Source: Achromobacter marplatensis
GTDB lineage: Bacteria > Pseudomonadota > Gammaproteobacteria > Burkholderiales > Burkholderiaceae_B
Reading direction: 5' to 3'
NCBI RefSeq assembly: GCF_002209535.1
Contig: NZ_NJIG01000022.1
Coordinates: 1-64,000 of the forward strand
Length of the DNA stretch: 64,000 nt
Position numbers and translations under genes: made by a program. The notes below the pieces were generated by a model, which was not told the origin of the DNA, made no database searches, and saw nothing but the letters and a program-made list of their open reading frames with translations. Shown here piece after piece: positions 24,124 through 33,111 of this stretch (position 1 is its first letter; each line of letters begins with the position of its first letter).

Positions 24124-26684
24124 CAGGCGATTTCCTCTGCGATGGGGATGACGCGCGCGGGGGCGCGCGCCGGGGCAGGGCGGGGCTGGCCGCGTTCCTC
24201 GACGAACTGGATGTCGGGGTCGCCGCCGCGATCGTTCACGAAGGTGCGGAAGCGCTTGAGCTTTTCCGGGTCGTTCAGCGCGTTGGCCCACTCGCATTCG
24301 TAGCGGTCCACCACCAGTTGCATCTGGGCGTCCAGTTCCGCGCACAGACCCAGGCTGTCGTTCAGCACCACGTCCTTCAGATAGTCCAGGCCGCCTTCCA
24401 GCGATTCACGCCAGACGGAGGTGCGCTGCAGTTTGTCGGCCGTGCGGATGTAGAACATCAGCACGCGGTCGATGGTGCGGATCAGCGCGGCGTCATCCAG
24501 ATCAGTGGCGAACAGCTCGGCGTGGCGCGGGCGCATGCCGCCGTTGCCGCACACGTACAGGTTCCAGCCGTTTTCGGTGGCGATCACGCCGATGTCCTTG
24601 CTTTGCGCTTCGGCGCATTCGCGGGTGCAGCCCGATACCGCGAACTTCAGCTTGTGCGGCGAACGCAGGCCCTTGTAGCGGTGTTCGATATCCAGCGCCA
24701 TCTGCACGCTGTCCTGCACGCCATAGCGGCACCAGGTGCTGCCCACGCAGGATTTCACGGTGCGGGTGGACTTGCCGTAGGCGTGCCCGGTCTCGAAGCC
24801 GGCGGCGATCAGCTCGGCCCAGATGTCGGGCAGTTCATGCAGTTGCGCGCCGAAGAGGTCGATGCGCTGGCCACCCGTGATCTTGGTGTAGAGCTTGTAC
24901 TTCTTGGCCACCGCGCCGATCGCGATCAGGCCGTCGGGCGTGATCTCGCCGGCGGGAATGCGCGGCACCACTGAATACGTGCCGTTCTTCTGCATGTTTG
25001 CCATGAAGGTGTCGTTGGTGTCTTGCAGCGGCACCAGGTGCGGGTCCTGGATGGGGCGGTTCCAGCACGACGCCAGGATGGAGCCGACCGCAGGCTTGCA
25101 GATGTCGCAACCTACGTGCCCCTTGCCATGGCTGGCCAGCAGGGCCTCGAAGGTCTCGATGCCGCCCACGCGCACGATGGCGTACAGCTCCTGGCGGGTG
25201 TAGGCGAAATGCTCGCACAGACTTTTGTCCACGGCGACGTCGCGGCTGGCCAGTTCGTGTTCCACCACCTGCTTGAGCAGGCTGGCGCAGCCGCCGCAGC
25301 CCGAGGCCGCTTTCGTGCAGCGTTTGACGCCGGCCAGATCGGTGCAGCCGCCGTCGATGGCGGCGCTGACCGCGCCTTTGCTGACGTTGTGACAGGAGCA
25401 GAGGGTGGCAGTCGCCGGCAGCGCATCGACGCCCAGCGCGGGCGCGGCCTGGCCCAGCGGCAAGATCAGGCTGGCGGGATCGGCCGGGGGCGCGATGCCG
25501 TTTTGCACATACTGCAGCAGGGTGTCGTAATAGCGGTTGTCGCCAACGAGCACGGCGCCCAGGACCCGCTTGCCGTCGGCCGACACTACCAGCCGGCGGT
25601 AGCTGGACCCGGCCTCGTCGATGTAGCGGTAGCTGCGCGCACCCGGCGTCGTGCCGTGCGCGTCGCCGATGGACCCGACGTCCACCCCCAGCAATTTAAG
25701 CTTGGTCGACATGTCGGCGCCCGAGAACGCTTGTTCCGGCGCGTCGCAGAGATCGGCCGCAACGATGCGCGCCATCTGATAACCCGGCGCCACCAGCCCG
25801 AACACGCTGCCGTTCCAGGCCGCGCATTCGCCGATGGCGTAGATGCGGTCGTCGCTGCTGCGGCAGCGGTCGTCGATGGCCACGCCGCCGCGTTCGGCCA
25901 GCGCCAGCCCGGCCTGGCGCGCCAGCGTCACTTGCGGGCGAATGCCGGCCGAGAACACGATCAAATCGGTTTCCAGCGGCTCGCCTTCGGCAAAGCGCAT
26001 GCGGTAGCGGTAGCGCGTGCCCGGTTTGATGTCCTGCGTGGCGCGCGACAAGTGCACGCCCACGCCCAGCGCCTCGATCCGGGCGCGCAACGCGGCGCCG
26101 CCGTCGTCGTCCAGCTGCACCGGCATGAGGCGCGGCGCGAATTCCACCACATGGGCTTCCAGGTTCAGCGATTTCAGCGCATTGGCGGCCTCCAGCCCCA
26201 GCAGCCCGCCGCCCACGACCACGCCGCGCCGCGCGCCGCTGGCCGCCGCGCGGATCAGGTCCAGGTCGTCGATCGTGCGGTACACCAGCCGGGAAGCGCC
26301 CTCGGCGCCGGCGATCGGGGGAACGAAGGGGTAAGAGCCGGTGGCCAGCACCAGCTTGTCATAGGCGAGGCGGCCCGTCGCTGTCACGATTTCCCCGGCC
26401 TGGCGGTCGATCTCCAGCACCGGCTCGCCCAGGTGCAGCGTCAGCCCCTCCTGTGTATAGAACTCGGCCCCGCTCATCGCCATCGACTCGGCGTCCCGCC
26501 CGTTCAGGTATTCGGACAGATGCACGCGGTCGTAGGCGCGGCGGGTTTCTTCGCCGTAGACGTGGATGCGATAGCGTGCCAGCGCGCCGCGGGCGATCAG
26601 CTGCTCGACGCAATGGTGCCCCACCATGCCGTTGCCGATCACGACCAGGGTCAGCAAGGAATCGGAAGTGGCCGCTGCTTTCAT
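24123..26684 (-). CDS. nirB: Nitrite reductase [NAD(P)H] large subunit
   Basis: An 853-residue cytoplasmic enzyme that reduces nitrite to ammonium with NADH for assimilation or detoxification. Order of domains: FAD-binding Rossmann (V-I-G-N-G-M-V-G, residue 15 on), NADH-binding Rossmann (V-V-V-G-G-G-L-L-G-L-E, about 150), a BFD-like [2Fe-2S] domain (C-S-C-H-N-V ... C-G-G-C, about 425-465), a ferredoxin-like half domain, and the siroheme/[4Fe-4S] domain with C-V-G-S-T-W-C (about 640) and S-G-C-T-R-E-C-A-E (about 680). All cluster cysteines are present. First gene of the nirB-nirD-nasR operon. No nitrate reductase or nitrate transporter follows in the window. Confidence 0.95.
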   Translation of the reverse strand: MKAAATSDSLLTLVVIGNGMVGHHCVEQLIARGALARYRIHVYGEETRRAYDRVHLSEYLNGRDAESMAMSGAEFYTQEGLTLHLGEPVLEIDRQAGEIVTATGRLAYDKLVLATGSYPFVPPIAGAEGASRLVYRTIDDLDLIRAAASGARRGVVVGGGLLGLEAANALKSLNLEAHVVEFAPRLMPVQLDDDGGAALRARIEALGVGVHLSRATQDIKPGTRYRYRMRFAEGEPLETDLIVFSAGIRPQVTLARQAGLALAERGGVAIDDRCRSSDDRIYAIGECAAWNGSVFGLVAPGYQMARIVAADLCDAPEQAFSGADMSTKLKLLGVDVGSIGDAHGTTPGARSYRYIDEAGSSYRRLVVSADGKRVLGAVLVGDNRYYDTLLQYVQNGIAPPADPASLILPLGQAAPALGVDALPATATLCSCHNVSKGAVSAAIDGGCTDLAGVKRCTKAASGCGGCASLLKQVVEHELASRDVAVDKSLCEHFAYTRQELYAIVRVGGIETFEALLASHGKGHVGCDICKPAVGSILASCWNRPIQDPHLVPLQDTNDTFMANMQKNGTYSVVPRIPAGEITPDGLIAIGAVAKKYKLYTKITGGQRIDLFGAQLHELPDIWAELIAAGFETGHAYGKSTRTVKSCVGSTWCRYGVQDSVQMALDIEHRYKGLRSPHKLKFAVSGCTRECAEAQSKDIGVIATENGWNLYVCGNGGMRPRHAELFATDLDDAALIRTIDRVLMFYIRTADKLQRTSVWRESLEGGLDYLKDVVLNDSLGLCAELDAQMQLVVDRYECEWANALNDPEKLKRFRTFVNDRGGDPDIQFVEERGQPRPAPARAPARVIPIAEEIA

Positions 26685-26710
26685 GAAGTTCCCCAGGCTT
26701 GGATACGTGA

Positions 26711-26754
26711 ATCAAAAAGGCAAAAGGCGCCCAGGACCTTGCGGTCGGGGCGCC
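26711..26754 (-). promoter_or_regulatory. Leader terminator of nirB (ANTAR attenuator, second hairpin)
   Basis: On the minus strand, GGCGCC-type arms (26726-26732 with 26748-26754) enclose an inner GACC-GCAA-GGTC hairpin. The run TTTTGCCTTTTTGAT follows. This is an intrinsic terminator 27 bp before the nirB start. NasR-type proteins prevent exactly such termination. Confidence 0.7.
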
Positions 26755-26779
26755 TTTGCCGGAACTGCTCGAGTTGTGG

Positions 26780-26799
26780 TGCGGGCCTTGCGGCCTGCA
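26780..26799 (-). promoter_or_regulatory. Upstream leader hairpin of nirB (probable ANTAR hairpin 1)
   Basis: On the minus strand, TGCAGGCCGCAAGGCCCGCA folds into a hairpin with one mismatch and a GCAA apex. This is the same apex as in the terminator hairpin 26 bp downstream. Two hairpins with matching loops are the known target layout of ANTAR antiterminators. Confidence 0.6.
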
Positions 26800-26941
26800 T
26801 GGACACTTAAGCAAGGTCCGTGCCAGCGAAATGCAATAGGCCTGGGTGGGCGGATTTTGTCCGCGTTTTCATAGGGGCACGCGGCAGGAAAGGGCGGTGA
26901 TGCGACCAAGCGGCAGGACGGCCCGGCGCGCAGTCATGCGT

Positions 26942-26980
26942 CAAACCGGTGCAGGGTGGGGTGCACGCCGCACCGGTTTG
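26942..26980 (-). terminator. Probable terminator hairpin after the VOC/PhnB-like gene
   Basis: An 11-bp perfect stem (CAAACCGGTGC with GCACCGGTTTG) lies 34 bp past the stop of the minus-strand gene at 27015. The trailing T run is short, so efficiency is uncertain. Confidence 0.5.
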
Positions 26981-27014
26981 GCGCGATGCCTGCCGCGCTG
27001 ACTTGCGTGACGGG

Positions 27015-27494
27015 TCAGCCGCGCAGCGCCGCCTCGATCGCGCTGATGTCGATCTTGCCCATGGTCATCATGGCTTCGAACGCGCGCTTGGCGGCGGCGG
27101 GGTCCGGGTCGATGATGGCGGCGGATAGGATGCGGGGGGTGATCTGCCACGACAGTCCCCACTTGTCCTGGCACCAGCCGCAGACGTTTGCACTGCCGCC
27201 GTTTTCGATGATCGCGGTCCACAGGCGGTCGGTCTCTTCCTGGTCGTCGGTCGCGACCTGGAACGAAAAGGCCTGGTTGTGCTGGACGCCGGGGCCGCCA
27301 TTCAGGCCCAGGCACGGTATGCCCATGACCGTGAATTCGACAGTCAGGATGTCGCCTTGCTTGCCCGCCGGATAGTCGCCGGGGGCACGGTGGACGGCGT
27401 TGACGGCGCTGTCCGGAAACGTCTTGGCGTAGAACGTCGCGGCCTCCAGCGCATCGCCGTCGTACCAGAGGCAAATCGTATTTTTACTGAGCAT
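27015..27494 (-). CDS. PhnB-like VOC-superfamily protein
   Basis: The protein is 159 residues from the ATG at 27494, with AGGAG upstream; a longer frame upstream is unlikely. Typical features of the PhnB / '3-demethylubiquinone-9 3-methyltransferase domain' group are the start I-C-L-W-Y-D-G-D-A-L-E-A-A-x-F-Y and the block W-G-L-S-W-Q-I-T-P-R, followed by A-F-E-A-M-M-T-M-G-K-I-D. Despite the historical domain name, these proteins are not methyltransferases. They are single-domain VOC proteins of mostly unknown function. It appears to be a monocistronic gene. Confidence 0.85.
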   Translation of the reverse strand: MLSKNTICLWYDGDALEAATFYAKTFPDSAVNAVHRAPGDYPAGKQGDILTVEFTVMGIPCLGLNGGPGVQHNQAFSFQVATDDQEETDRLWTAIIENGGSANVCGWCQDKWGLSWQITPRILSAAIIDPDPAAAKRAFEAMMTMGKIDISAIEAALRG

Positions 27495-27567
27495 CGTGTG
27501 TCTCCTGAGGTTGAACTGCTGCTGGCTGGCCCGTCCGTTCGGCAGACACGCATTGGGCTTGCCGCCG

Positions 27568-27783
27568 TCAGCCCGCAAGCACTTGCTCCAACTCGGCCTT
27601 CAGCGACCTGGCCGCTTGCGGCGCCCGTGCCAGGCCCGACTGTGCGAAGGCGCGCGCACGGTCGGCTTCGCCCAGGTGCAGGGCGATACGTGCCATGTGC
27701 AGCGTCTTGGCGGGATGAATATGGTGGGGGTCCGTCAAGAATGGGACATTATTGAACTTCCGCCGCGCCCGGGTCGTGCGCAA
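27568..27783 (-). pseudogene. Short TPR-like fragment, probably a gene remnant
   Basis: A 71-residue frame whose later part, H-P-A-K-T-L-H-M-A-R-I-A-L-H-L-G followed by D-R-A-R-A-F-A-Q-S-G-L, has the helix pattern of a tetratricopeptide unit. It has no Shine-Dalgarno and starts with a basic, unstructured stretch. It is most likely the surviving C-terminus of a larger gene lost by deletion. It could instead be a chance frame. Confidence 0.3.
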
Positions 27784-27823
27784 AATCGTGACATTTGAAA
27801 CGGGAATGGACGCAGCAGCGCCG

Positions 27824-28711
27824 TCAGGCGAACGCCGCCTGCACGGCGTCGAAGGCGGCGGCCACCAGCGGGTCGTCCCGACGCGCGGTCTGGGTGACGA
27901 AAGACAGCTCTGCCTGGATGGCCAGCCCCTTCACCAGCAGCAGCCCGTTGGCCTGGGACTCCCGCAACGCGATGGAATCCCGCGCAAGCGACAAGCCCAC
28001 CCCCGACCGCACCAGGTCCAGCATGGACGCTTCCTGGTCCACTTCGGCCACTGCGTTGGGCGTGAGCCCCAGCGAATCGAACTTGTCCGTCAGCAGGCGG
28101 TGGTGCACGGAATCAGGCGGGGTCCAGATCCACGGCAGCGCCGCAATCTCGGCCCAGCCGCGCCCTGTCACCTGCGCGCCCCAGCCTTTTGGGGCCACGA
28201 CGTAATAGGCGAACGACGCCAGCGGCAGCGCTTGCAGGCCCGGCTGGCCGGCGGCAGGCGCCGGCGGACCCAGGCAAAAGCCCACGTCCAGGTCGCCGGT
28301 GCGCACTTGCCGGCCGACCGACCCCGACATGCCGTGGCGCAGGGTGGGGCGGATTTTCGGGTAATGCTCAACCAGGTATTGGAGGGTGGCGCCCAGCCGC
28401 AGGAATTCCGGGTCCAGGATGGTGCCGATGCGCAATTCGCCTTGCACGGTATCGCGCAGGGCGCCGATGGCGCGCTGGAAGTCGTCCAGCGCATCCAGCA
28501 CGCGTTGCGCCGACGGCAGCAACGCCCGTCCGTCCGCATTCGGCGCCAGACCTTGCGCGGTGCGCGAGAACAGGGTCAGGTCCAGGGATTCCTGGAAGTT
28601 CTTCAGTTGCAGGCTGAGCGCGGGCTGGGTCAGATGCAGGTGCTCGGCCGCGCGCGTCAGATTGCCCTCGCGCGCCACGGCGGCAAAGGTCCGGATGTGC
28701 TTGAGGTCCAT
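27824..28711 (-). CDS. LysR-family transcriptional regulator
   Basis: The protein is 295 residues starting M-D-L-K-H-I-R-T-F at the ATG at 28711; nine extra upstream residues in frame do not fit the family. The winged helix-turn-helix has A-R-E-G-N-L-T-R-A-A-E-H-L-H-L-T-Q-P-A-L-S-L-Q-L-K-N. The rest is the two-lobed inducer-binding domain. It is divergent from the GMC oxidoreductase gene and is its likely activator; an AT-rich segment between the two genes (about 28739-28770) is where its site would lie. Inducer unknown. Confidence 0.9.
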   Translation of the reverse strand: MDLKHIRTFAAVAREGNLTRAAEHLHLTQPALSLQLKNFQESLDLTLFSRTAQGLAPNADGRALLPSAQRVLDALDDFQRAIGALRDTVQGELRIGTILDPEFLRLGATLQYLVEHYPKIRPTLRHGMSGSVGRQVRTGDLDVGFCLGPPAPAAGQPGLQALPLASFAYYVVAPKGWGAQVTGRGWAEIAALPWIWTPPDSVHHRLLTDKFDSLGLTPNAVAEVDQEASMLDLVRSGVGLSLARDSIALRESQANGLLLVKGLAIQAELSFVTQTARRDDPLVAAAFDAVQAAFA

Positions 28712-28901
28712 GGCGGTGTCCGGAAAGGGGGTGTGCATTATTAAAGATGCTTATAAAGCGTTTTTCAACATTTCATTGGACAGTTCCGGGCCGCTGCGCC
28801 AGAGTCACGCCAGATGCCCGGCGCGCGTCCATACGCCGCAGCCGGGTCGGCTCACCGTAGCGGCAGCCCCAAAAGCGCCGCTACCCAGATAAGAAGAGCT
28901 T

Positions 28902-30521
28902 ATGGAGACATACGACATCATCATCGTGGGCGCGGGGTCGGCCGGCTGCGTGCTGGCCAACCGCCTGAGCCAGGACCCGGGCACCCGGGTGCTGCTGCTG
29001 GAGGCCGGCGGGCGCGATAACTACCACTGGATCCACATCCCGGTGGGATACCTGTATTGCATCGGCAACCCGCGCACGGACTGGATGTACCGCACGGTCA
29101 AGGAACCGGGGCTGGGTGGCCGTTCGCTGATCTACCCTCGGGGCCGGGTGCTGGGTGGATGCTCGTCCATTAACGGCATGATCTACATGCGCGGCCAGCG
29201 CGAAGACTACGAAGACTGGGCCGCGCTATCGGGCGACCCGGCCTGGGGCTGGGATCAGGTGCTGCCAGTCTTCAAGCGCAGCGAGGACTATCACCGCGGC
29301 GCCGACGAATTCCACGGCGCCGGGGGCGAGTGGCGCGTCGAGTCCCAACGCTTGCGCTGGGACATCCTGGAAGCCTTTGCCAGCGCGGCGGAGCAAGAAG
29401 GCATTCCGCGCGTGCAGGACTTCAATCGGGGCGACAACTTCGGCAGCGGCTACTTCGAAGTGAACCAGCGGCGCGGCTGGCGGTGGAACACGTCCAAAGC
29501 GTTCCTGCGCCCGGTGGTCAAACGCCCGAACCTGCATGTGATGACGGGCGCCCAGGCCGAGCAACTGGTGTTCGAGGGCAAGCGCTGCGTCGGCGTGCAA
29601 CTGCGGCGCGGCGGCCAAAGCCTGACCGTGCGCGCGACGCGCGAAGTGGTGATGGCGGCGGGGGCGGTGAACACGCCTCATCTGCTGGAGCTGTCGGGCA
29701 TCGGAGAACCCGCCCGGCTGCGTGAAAGCGGCATCGCGCTGCGCCATGCCTTGCCCGGCGTGGGCGAGAACCTGCAAGACCACCTGCAGCTGCGGGTCAT
29801 CATCAAGGTAAACGGCGTCAAGACGCTGAACCGGATTGCCTCGTCGTGGCTGGGAAAGACGGGCATCGGCCTGGAGTATCTGCTGAAACGCAGCGGGCCG
29901 ATGAGCATGGCGCCGTCCCAACTCGGGGCGTTCGCCAAGTCCGACCCCGGGCAGTCGCGCGCCAACGTGGAATTCCACGTGCAGCCGCTGTCGTTGGGTG
30001 CTTTCGGTGAACCGCTGCACGACTTCGACGCTTTCACGGCCAGCGTATGCAATCTGCGGCCGACGTCGCGCGGCAGCGTCCATGCGCAAGGGCCGGCCGG
30101 TACGCCGGAAGCAGCGACGCCGGTCATCGCCGCCAACTACCTCAGCACGGAAGCGGATATCCGGGTGGCGGCTGATTCGATCCGGCTGGTGCGCCGCATT
30201 ACGGCGGCCCCGGCCTTGCAGCGCTATCAGCCGCAGGAATGGCTGCCCGGGCCGGCTTACCAGACAGACGCGCAATTGCGCGAAGCGGCCGGCAAGATTG
30301 GCACCACCATCTTCCATCCGGTAGGCACCTGCGCAATGGGCAAGGACGCCGACAGCGGCGCGGTGGTCGACGCGCGGCTGCGGGTCTTCGGACTGGAGGG
30401 CCTGCGCATCGCCGACGCGTCGGTCATGCCGCTGATCACGTCGGGCAACACCAATTCGCCGACCATCATGATCGCGGAGCGGGCGGCAGACATGATCCGC
30501 GAAGACGCGGGCAGGGGATGA
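28902..30521 (+). CDS. GMC-family FAD-dependent alcohol/choline dehydrogenase-like oxidoreductase
   Basis: A 539-residue flavoprotein. The N-terminal FAD site is I-I-V-G-A-G-S-A-G-C-V-L-A-N-R-L, with E-A-G-G at the end of strand 2. GMC signature 1 is seen in P-R-G-R-V-L-G-G-C-S-S-I-N-G-M, and signature 2 in G-A-V-N-T-P-H-L-L-E-L-S-G-I-G. The catalytic His/Asn region is H-P-V-G-T-C-A-M-G and N-T-N-S-P-T-I-M-I-A-E-R-A. Members oxidise choline, glucose, aliphatic or aromatic alcohols, or polyethylene glycol. No betaine aldehyde dehydrogenase is nearby, so choline is not favoured. Divergent LysR regulator upstream, strong terminator 28 bp downstream. Confidence 0.9.
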   Translation: METYDIIIVGAGSAGCVLANRLSQDPGTRVLLLEAGGRDNYHWIHIPVGYLYCIGNPRTDWMYRTVKEPGLGGRSLIYPRGRVLGGCSSINGMIYMRGQREDYEDWAALSGDPAWGWDQVLPVFKRSEDYHRGADEFHGAGGEWRVESQRLRWDILEAFASAAEQEGIPRVQDFNRGDNFGSGYFEVNQRRGWRWNTSKAFLRPVVKRPNLHVMTGAQAEQLVFEGKRCVGVQLRRGGQSLTVRATREVVMAAGAVNTPHLLELSGIGEPARLRESGIALRHALPGVGENLQDHLQLRVIIKVNGVKTLNRIASSWLGKTGIGLEYLLKRSGPMSMAPSQLGAFAKSDPGQSRANVEFHVQPLSLGAFGEPLHDFDAFTASVCNLRPTSRGSVHAQGPAGTPEAATPVIAANYLSTEADIRVAADSIRLVRRITAAPALQRYQPQEWLPGPAYQTDAQLREAAGKIGTTIFHPVGTCAMGKDADSGAVVDARLRVFGLEGLRIADASVMPLITSGNTNSPTIMIAERAADMIREDAGRG

Positions 30522-30548
30522 GGGGACGGTTTAATAAGGCACAAGAAG

Positions 30549-30577
30549 AACGGGAACCGCGAGGTTCCCGTTTTTCT
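30549..30577. terminator. Bidirectional terminator between GMC oxidoreductase and cfa
   Basis: The 10-bp stem AACGGGAACC/GGTTCCCGTT with a GCGA loop (30549-30572) is flanked by A-rich and T-rich sides (AAGA and TTTCTT). It can stop transcription from both convergent genes. Confidence 0.85.
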
Positions 30578-30593
30578 TGGTGTGGTCAGGCGT

Positions 30594-31784
30594 TCAACGC
30601 AAAGAACGGTAAGTGTCTTTCCGCTGCGGATGCGTCAGCATCACCTGCCAGAGCTGGCCTTCACGCGAACGGAAGAAGCCGGCGCAACACATCAGATAGT
30701 ACTTCCACATGCGGTAGAAGCGCGTGCCGTAGCGTTCCTGCAGCGTGGGCCACGCGCGTTCGAACCGGTCCCACCACGCCATCAGCGTGCGGTCGTAATC
30801 GGCGCCGAAGTTGTGCCAGTCTTCGATGATGAAGCGGTGTTCGACGGCGCTGGCGATCTCGCGCGCAGACGGCAGCTTGCCGTTGGGGAACACGTAGCGG
30901 TCGATCCAGGGGTCGGTGCTCTGGCTGGTGGCAGCGATGCCGATGGTGTGCAGCAGAAAGATGCCGTCGGGCGCCATCAGGCGCTGCACGTTGCTGAAGT
31001 AGGTGTCGTAGTTCTTCGGCCCCACATGCTCGAACATGCCGACCGACACCACCTTGTCGAAACTGCCTTGCAGGTCGCGGTAGTCTTGCAGCAGCAGTTG
31101 TACGGGCAGGCCCTTAATGCGCTCCTGCGCCAGCGCCAGCTGCTCTTTCGACACCGTCACGCCCGTGACCGTGACGCCATAGTTTTCGGCGGCGAACTTG
31201 GCCAGCCCGCCCCATCCGCAACCGATGTCCAGCAGCGTTTCGCCCGGCTTCAACTGCAGCTTGCGGCAGATCATGTCCAGCTTGGCCAGTTGAGCCTCTT
31301 CCAGCGTCTGGGCGTTTTCCCAGTAGGCGCAGGAATAGATCATGCGGCTGTCCAGCATCGCCTCGAACACGTCGTTGCCGGCATCGTAGTGCTGTTCGCC
31401 AACTTCAAATGCGCGGTTCTTGGACTGCAGGTTGAACAGCTTGTGCCGCAGGTGTTCGGCGATCAGCTTGATGCGGGCGACGCCCAGCGCGGCCGACCCC
31501 ATGTCCGCGCGCAGCAGGCGGGTGAAGAGCTCGTCCAACTGCTCGCAATCCCACTCGCCGTCCATATAGGACTCGCCCAGCCCCAGCGACCAGCTGGCGA
31601 AGACGCGCTCGTACATGTGCTTGTCATGCACCTGGATGTCCCAGGGGCGGGGGCCGTTGATCAGGACGTCGGCCCGGGACAACACGTCCTGGAGCACTTT
31701 GGGCGGTTCGGGGGGAGGGGGGCTGACCGCGGGAGGGGGGGAATGATCGGTGGTCAGCGGAGAGACGGGACTGCTTTGCTGCAT
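30594..31784 (-). CDS. cfa: Cyclopropane-fatty-acyl-phospholipid synthase
   Basis: A 396-residue SAM-dependent enzyme that converts membrane-lipid double bonds to cyclopropane rings at the inner membrane. The N-terminal domain has S-L-G-L-G-E-S-Y-M-D-G-E-W-D-C. The methyltransferase domain has L-L-D-I-G-C-G-W-G-G-L-A (SAM loop), G-V-T-V-S-K-E-Q, V-S-V-G-M-F-E-H-V-G and a C-terminal Y-Y-L-M-C-C-A-G-F-F-R. Catalytic Cys, Glu and His residues of the family appear in these blocks. The start at 31784 has GGAGT. A proline/serine-rich N-terminal stretch of about 30 residues is an extension of low complexity. Usually induced in stationary phase or acid stress. Confidence 0.93.
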   Translation of the reverse strand: MQQSSPVSPLTTDHSPPPAVSPPPPEPPKVLQDVLSRADVLINGPRPWDIQVHDKHMYERVFASWSLGLGESYMDGEWDCEQLDELFTRLLRADMGSAALGVARIKLIAEHLRHKLFNLQSKNRAFEVGEQHYDAGNDVFEAMLDSRMIYSCAYWENAQTLEEAQLAKLDMICRKLQLKPGETLLDIGCGWGGLAKFAAENYGVTVTGVTVSKEQLALAQERIKGLPVQLLLQDYRDLQGSFDKVVSVGMFEHVGPKNYDTYFSNVQRLMAPDGIFLLHTIGIAATSQSTDPWIDRYVFPNGKLPSAREIASAVEHRFIIEDWHNFGADYDRTLMAWWDRFERAWPTLQERYGTRFYRMWKYYLMCCAGFFRSREGQLWQVMLTHPQRKDTYRSLR

Positions 31785-32105
31785 ACGGACTCCATATCAA
31801 TTTTGGGATGACTGATCTGGCAATGCCTGAAGCTCATTACTCTCGCCCTAACGGGCAGGCAACTCCAATTTAATGATTGGATCGGCGCGATAGGAAACGG
31901 CAATTTCCTACCGTGCTGCGGGTGCGCCTAAGAGGATGGGCTTGATCGTAGCGATGCGCGGGCCGGGTGTCCAGCACGGGCAGCGAGGGGCGGCGCGGCG
32001 GCCACATCCCCGTGCCGTTCATGTGATTGTTCGACTGGCGCGATTACACTAGTCCGCCTTAGTGCGCCGCCGTTTCAGGCTTGCGCCGACCCGTGGAGTG
32101 TTTTG
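31785..32105. other. Divergent intergenic region cfa / hydrolase
   Basis: About 320 bp between oppositely transcribed genes. It must carry both promoters, but no box pair with proper spacing stood out. No repeat or small gene is visible. Confidence 0.5.
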
Positions 32106-33041
32106 ATGGTGGACGCCAGCCTGCAACCCCGTTTGGAATTCGTCACCTGCGCCAGCCCGGCCGGTTTGCACCGGATGGCGTACTGGGAATGGGGCGACCC
32201 CGCCAACGACCAGGTGCTGCTCTGCGTGCACGGTCTGACCCGCAGCGGGCGCGATTTCGACGCCCTGGCGCGCCGGCTGGCCGGGCGCTACCGCGTGGTC
32301 TGCCCCGACGTGGTGGGCCGTGGCCGATCCGACTGGCTGGCCAATCCCGCTTTCTACACGGTGCCGCAGTACGTGTCCGACATGGTCACGCTGATCGCCC
32401 GCCTGCGTCCGGCCCGGCTGGCCTGGGTGGGTACGTCGATGGGCGGGCTGGTCGGCCTGGCGCTGTCGGGCGCCGCCGCGTTCGCCGGCGCCTTGCAGGC
32501 CATGCGTCCGCATGCGGGCATGCTGCCGCCCGGGCAAGGCATCCGCTTGGACAAGCTGGTGCTGAACGACGTGGGGCCGCGACTGGAAACCGGCGCCTTG
32601 TCGCGCATTGGCCAGTACGTGGGCGAACCGGGTGAATTCGCTTCGTTCGAGGAAGCCGTAGCCACCATGCGGGCCAATTCCCAGACCTTCGGACCGCATA
32701 CCGACGCGCAATGGGCGGACCTGGCCCAGTACCTGTACCCGGAATATGGCGGCAAATGGGTCAAGCACTACGATCTGGCCCTGGCCCAGGCGCTGGCGGC
32801 CCAGACTCCGGAAGAACTGGCCGCCGGTGAACAGATCCTGTGGCGGTCTTATGACGCGGTGTCCTGCCCGGTGCTGATCGTGCGCGGCGCGCTGTCCGAC
32901 CTGCTGACGCCCGCCACCGTCGAAGAAATGCTCAAGCGCAACCCGCGCGCCCAGGCGTTGGAAGTGCCCGGGGTGGGGCATGCGCCCACGCTGATCGCCG
33001 ACAGCCAGGTGGACCCGGTCGCGGCGTTTCTCCTGGCCTGA
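32106..33041 (+). CDS. Alpha/beta hydrolase
   Basis: The protein is 311 residues from the ATG at 32106. The fold is clear: C-V-H-G-L-T-R-S-G-R-D-F (oxyanion side), the nucleophile elbow G-T-S-M-G-G near residue 116, acid Asp in R-G-A-L-S-D-L-L and His in V-G-H-A-P-T-L. This trio is the standard Ser-Asp-His triad. The family covers esterases, lactonases, haloalkane dehalogenases and C-C hydrolases, and nothing here decides among them. No signal peptide. The adjacent gene for a PHP phosphoesterase follows after 70 bp and may be cotranscribed. Confidence 0.85.
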   Translation: MVDASLQPRLEFVTCASPAGLHRMAYWEWGDPANDQVLLCVHGLTRSGRDFDALARRLAGRYRVVCPDVVGRGRSDWLANPAFYTVPQYVSDMVTLIARLRPARLAWVGTSMGGLVGLALSGAAAFAGALQAMRPHAGMLPPGQGIRLDKLVLNDVGPRLETGALSRIGQYVGEPGEFASFEEAVATMRANSQTFGPHTDAQWADLAQYLYPEYGGKWVKHYDLALAQALAAQTPEELAAGEQILWRSYDAVSCPVLIVRGALSDLLTPATVEEMLKRNPRAQALEVPGVGHAPTLIADSQVDPVAAFLLA

Positions 33042-33111
33042 TCGTCCGCTCTGCGATTATGGGGACAGCCCGGCGCTATCCAGGGTGCCGGGCCTTCTCT
33101 ACAATAGACTT

